This document shows positions 62,247-64,000 of a stretch of DNA of 64,000 nt, piece by piece. The stretch covers positions 124,001 through 188,000 of the forward strand of contig NZ_JACHLU010000006.1 in assembly GCF_014204625.1 (NCBI RefSeq), in the 5' to 3' direction. A program made the position numbers and the translations under genes. The DNA comes from Gillisella vitis (GTDB lineage Bacteria; Pseudomonadota; Alphaproteobacteria; Rhizobiales; Rhizobiaceae). Within the stretch, counting starts at the first letter, position 1. Each line of letters opens with the position of its first letter. The notes beneath the pieces are model-generated. The model was not told the DNA's origin, did not search any database, and saw only the letters and a list, made by a program, of their open reading frames with translations.

Positions 62247-62879
62247 ATGATGCCCCTTCTTGATGCGTCCGCGATCCACCCCATTACGCTCCCTGATGGG
62301 ACCGTTTACCGCGATACAGTCCATCTCAAGAACGTCATCGATCATCCTCGCATGGAGATTGGCGACTTCAGCTACTACACCCATTCCGGCACACCGGAAG
62401 AAACCGCCCAGATTCTTGCACCCTATCTCGGTCATGGTTGCCGGGAACGCCTGATCATCGGCAAATTCGCCCAGATTGCCAGGGGCTGCTATTTCATCAC
62501 CAGCTCCGCCAATCACCCGATGGCGGGCTTTACCACCTATCCCTTTCGGATTTTCAAGCCCGAAACCTTTGGCTACAAAGACTTGCCTGTGAAAGACACA
62601 GTGGTCGGACACGATGTCTGGATCGGCCACAATGCCGCGATCATGCCGGGTGTCACCATTGGGCATGGTGCCATTATCGGTGCCAACGCCGTGGTTGCGC
62701 GGGATGTACCACCTTATGCCGTGGTGGGCGGAAATCCCGCACGTCTGATCCGTATGCGCTACCCGGATGAGGTTATTGCGGAGCTGCTAGCGCTGGCGTG
62801 GTGGAACTGGCCCGTTGACAAGATTGAGGGCAATCTAGCGGCGCTTGAGATGGGTGATCTGGCTGCTCTTAGAGTTTGA
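62247..62879 (+). CDS. CatB-like hexapeptide acyltransferase
   Basis: From ATG 62247 the product is 210 residues. It contains left-handed beta-helix hexapeptide repeats ([36 protein letters not shown]), the loop [12 protein letters not shown] and the catalytic-type His in SANHPMAGF. This is the xenobiotic (CatB/Vat) acetyltransferase layout. Family members acetylate antibiotics or sugars with acetyl-CoA; the substrate is not evident. Starts at 62172 or 62211 are in frame but without a better ribosome-binding site. The stop codon lies in an extragenic repeat. Confidence 0.83.
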   Translation: MMPLLDASAIHPITLPDGTVYRDTVHLKNVIDHPRMEIGDFSYYTHSGTPEETAQILAPYLGHGCRERLIIGKFAQIARGCYFITSSANHPMAGFTTYPFRIFKPETFGYKDLPVKDTVVGHDVWIGHNAAIMPGVTIGHGAIIGANAVVARDVPPYAVVGGNPARLIRMRYPDEVIAELLALAWWNWPVDKIEGNLAALEMGDLAALRV

Positions 62880-62915
62880 CAGGGAAAAGTGGAACTCGCT
62901 TTTCCCTGTCAAACG
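62872..62915. repeat. GTTTGAC...GTCAAAC repeat overlapping a stop codon
   Basis: GAGTTTGACAGGGAAAAG and CTTTTCCCTGTCAAACG form a strong palindrome around tggaactcg. The TGA of the CatB-like gene (62877-62879) is inside the left arm. The related GGTTCA-atc-TGAACC palindrome is near 62990-63014. Confidence 0.85.
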
Positions 62916-63141
62916 GAAACAAAAGTATGTAGAGTCTGTGTAGTTCAATCTCAGAGTACACGACGCATAAAAACCCTAGCGTCGTTTAATGTGGTTCAAT
63001 CTGAACCAAACAGGCTCTAGAAGTACGCCGGTGCAAAAAATTGCTCACGGGCTTCAGCGCAGTCTCCATAACAGAAAGCCTGCCCCCTTCAAAGTCAGGA
63101 CTTGTCTTCGCGGCAAAAACAATCCATAGTGGTGTTACTAT

Positions 63142-63421
63142 GAAATATTCAGCCTAACAGGCTTAATGGGTTCGGGTTTAATTCCCGTTGCAAGCATTTG
63201 TGTTGGCATTCCTGCCTTATTCATTGCCCTTGGGGCACTGAAAGTCTATCTGTTTAAGACTAAGCAACAAAGAAAGGAAAACCAAATGAAAACACAGATG
63301 AAAAACAATGTAGACCAATATAAAAACCACTCCAATGACGTTATAAATCCTATAATGGAAATGACAGTGGATGTTGGCACAGAGCTTGTGTCTGGTTTGT
63401 CCCTGCTAGGCTGAATATTTC
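63142..63421. repeat. 20-bp inverted repeats flanking a small ORF
   Basis: GAAATATTCAGCCTAACAGG (63142-63161) and CCTGCTAGGCTGAATATTTC (63402-63421) are inverted repeats with one mismatch. The right copy contains the stop codon of the 82-codon ORF between them. The unit is about 280 bp. Confidence 0.85.
63166..63414 (+). CDS. hypothetical small single-TM protein inside inverted repeats
   Basis: The 82-residue ORF has an N-terminal TM helix (about 5-28, VASICVGIPALFIALGALKV), then a Lys/Gln/Asn-rich segment (KTKQQRKENQMKTQMKNN) and a C-terminal MEMTVDVGTELVSGLSLLG. Codon use is AT-richer than the neighbours. There is no good ribosome-binding site before ATG 63166. I do not recognise it. The flanking inverted repeats suggest a small transferable unit. 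Confidence 0.4.
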   Translation: MGSGLIPVASICVGIPALFIALGALKVYLFKTKQQRKENQMKTQMKNNVDQYKNHSNDVINPIMEMTVDVGTELVSGLSLLG

Positions 63422-63502
63422 GAATTAAACCAAAACTTTGAAGAGATATAGCTTCCAATTTTATCTTGATCCATTTTAACTATACTAGTTGTCAGAGCCA
63501 GC

Positions 63503-63692
63503 TCGTCCCCCTCTGCCCTGCCGGGCATCTCCCCCACAGGTGGGGAGATCAGATGGGCGAAGCCGTTCATTTTATGGGATAGGTCGAGTTTTCCGATATG
63601 TCGGGAAAAGATGTGGAGCAAGGGGCCGACTCCGGGTCGATCTCCCCCCTTGAGGGGGAGACGTCCGGCAGGACAGAGGGGGGGTGCCCCTA
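63503..63692. repeat. RIME-like mosaic palindromes
   Basis: The left part (tccccctctgccctgccggg, gggcatctcccccacaggtg) and right part (cgatctcccccttgaggggg, gacgtccggcaggacagagg) are roughly inverted to each other and each contains a short stem. This accounts for most of the gene-free stretch 63415-63717. The name RIME-like is by general resemblance only. Confidence 0.65.
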
Positions 63693-63717
63693 GCTCCAAG
63701 GCCAATGAGAACCGCCC

Positions 63718-64000
63718 CTACAACTTCCGCCCCACCCCAAACACCCGATCAAGCCAATCATAAGCATAATCCTGCTCAACCGCTTCAAACACATGGCCGG
63801 TAGGCCAGATTTTGGTTTGGAAATTGTCGGAAGCCTTCCATGCGGTCCAGACGGATTGCATTTTGGTAAAGGCGGTTTGCACTGAGGCCAGCGGGAACAG
63901 CGGGTCGGTTTCACCGGCAAAGAACAGGGTCGGCTTGGGGGCAGCAAGGCTGGCAACGTCGGGGTAATCGAGAAACTGCATCAAGCCGGGATGGGCCATT
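63718..64000 (-). CDS. alpha/beta hydrolase (dienelactone-hydrolase-like), C-terminal part
   Basis: The gene runs off the right edge, so only about 94 C-terminal residues are visible. They hold the catalytic Asp region LFFAGETDPLFPLASVQTA and the catalytic His in WPTGHVFEAV, as in dienelactone hydrolase-type proteins. The nucleophile lies outside the window. The ATG near the edge is internal and is not the start. Confidence 0.75.
   Translation of the reverse strand, partial: MAHPGLMQFLDYPDVASLAAPKPTLFFAGETDPLFPLASVQTAFTKMQSVWTAWKASDNFQTKIWPTGHVFEAVEQDYAYDWLDRVFGVGRKL

Overview
The window looks like a chromosomal segment of a member of the Rhizobiaceae (Hyphomicrobiales; Agrobacterium/Allorhizobium/Rhizobium-like). 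The reasons are the gene order pmbA - CysQ-like - DUF4170 - waaA - lpxK - DUF2093 - mutL, a RirA-type iron regulator, a CbrA-type PAS histidine kinase beside a phasin and acetoacetyl-CoA synthetase, the pot/aceA block, and several families of rhizobial extragenic palindromes. The genus assignment is inference.

Layout. 1-8.2 kb: TldE/PmbA, a CysQ-like phosphatase, DUF4170, lipid A/Kdo genes (waaA, an interposed HAD phosphatase, lpxK), then DUF2093 and mutL on the other strand. 8.5-12.8 kb: a PAS/receiver protein with in-frame tandem repeats, a GGDEF-EAL protein with a degenerate GGDEF motif, and a patatin. 13-22 kb: RNA modification and housekeeping genes (rsmD, an RluB-like synthase with a very long charged tail, tadA, rlmE, Ppx/GppA) with an MBL hydrolase, an MFS pump and a VOC protein, ending at tRNA-Gln(CTG). 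22.3-28.5 kb: a small AT-rich membrane ORF, a DadA-like oxidase, rirA, mmsA with a divergent LysR regulator, and an OsmC protein. The 3' end of mmsA is copied into a 107-bp tandem array of coupled mini-ORFs. 28.5-31.4 kb: two divergent HupE/UreJ proteins with DUF1007 and an unknown membrane protein, probably a metal-handling unit.

31.5-44.5 kb is accessory DNA. It holds a complete set of indole-3-acetic acid catabolic genes (iacH-A-B-C-D-E-F-G in one operon, iacI divergent; no iacR in view). Next to it is a tight five-gene operon of unknown function coding for envelope proteins: a glycine-zipper lipoprotein, a four-TM coiled-coil protein, a secreted vWA-like protein, an OmpA-like protein and a ClpP-fold periplasmic protein. 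The last of these is truncated by a 170-bp MITE. The whole stretch ends near tRNA-His and is bounded by inverted copies of a 55-bp repeat. The five-gene operon is the best candidate here for an undescribed system.

45.4-64 kb returns to core genes: phasin, cbrA, acetoacetyl-CoA synthetase, an AsmA protein, the potFGHI polyamine importer, a RamB-like regulator divergent from isocitrate lyase (aceA), a CatB-like acyltransferase, a small IR-flanked membrane ORF and a truncated alpha/beta hydrolase. Phasin, acetoacetyl-CoA synthetase, isocitrate lyase and its regulator together point to polyhydroxybutyrate/acetate carbon cycling. The iac genes point to life on or near plants.
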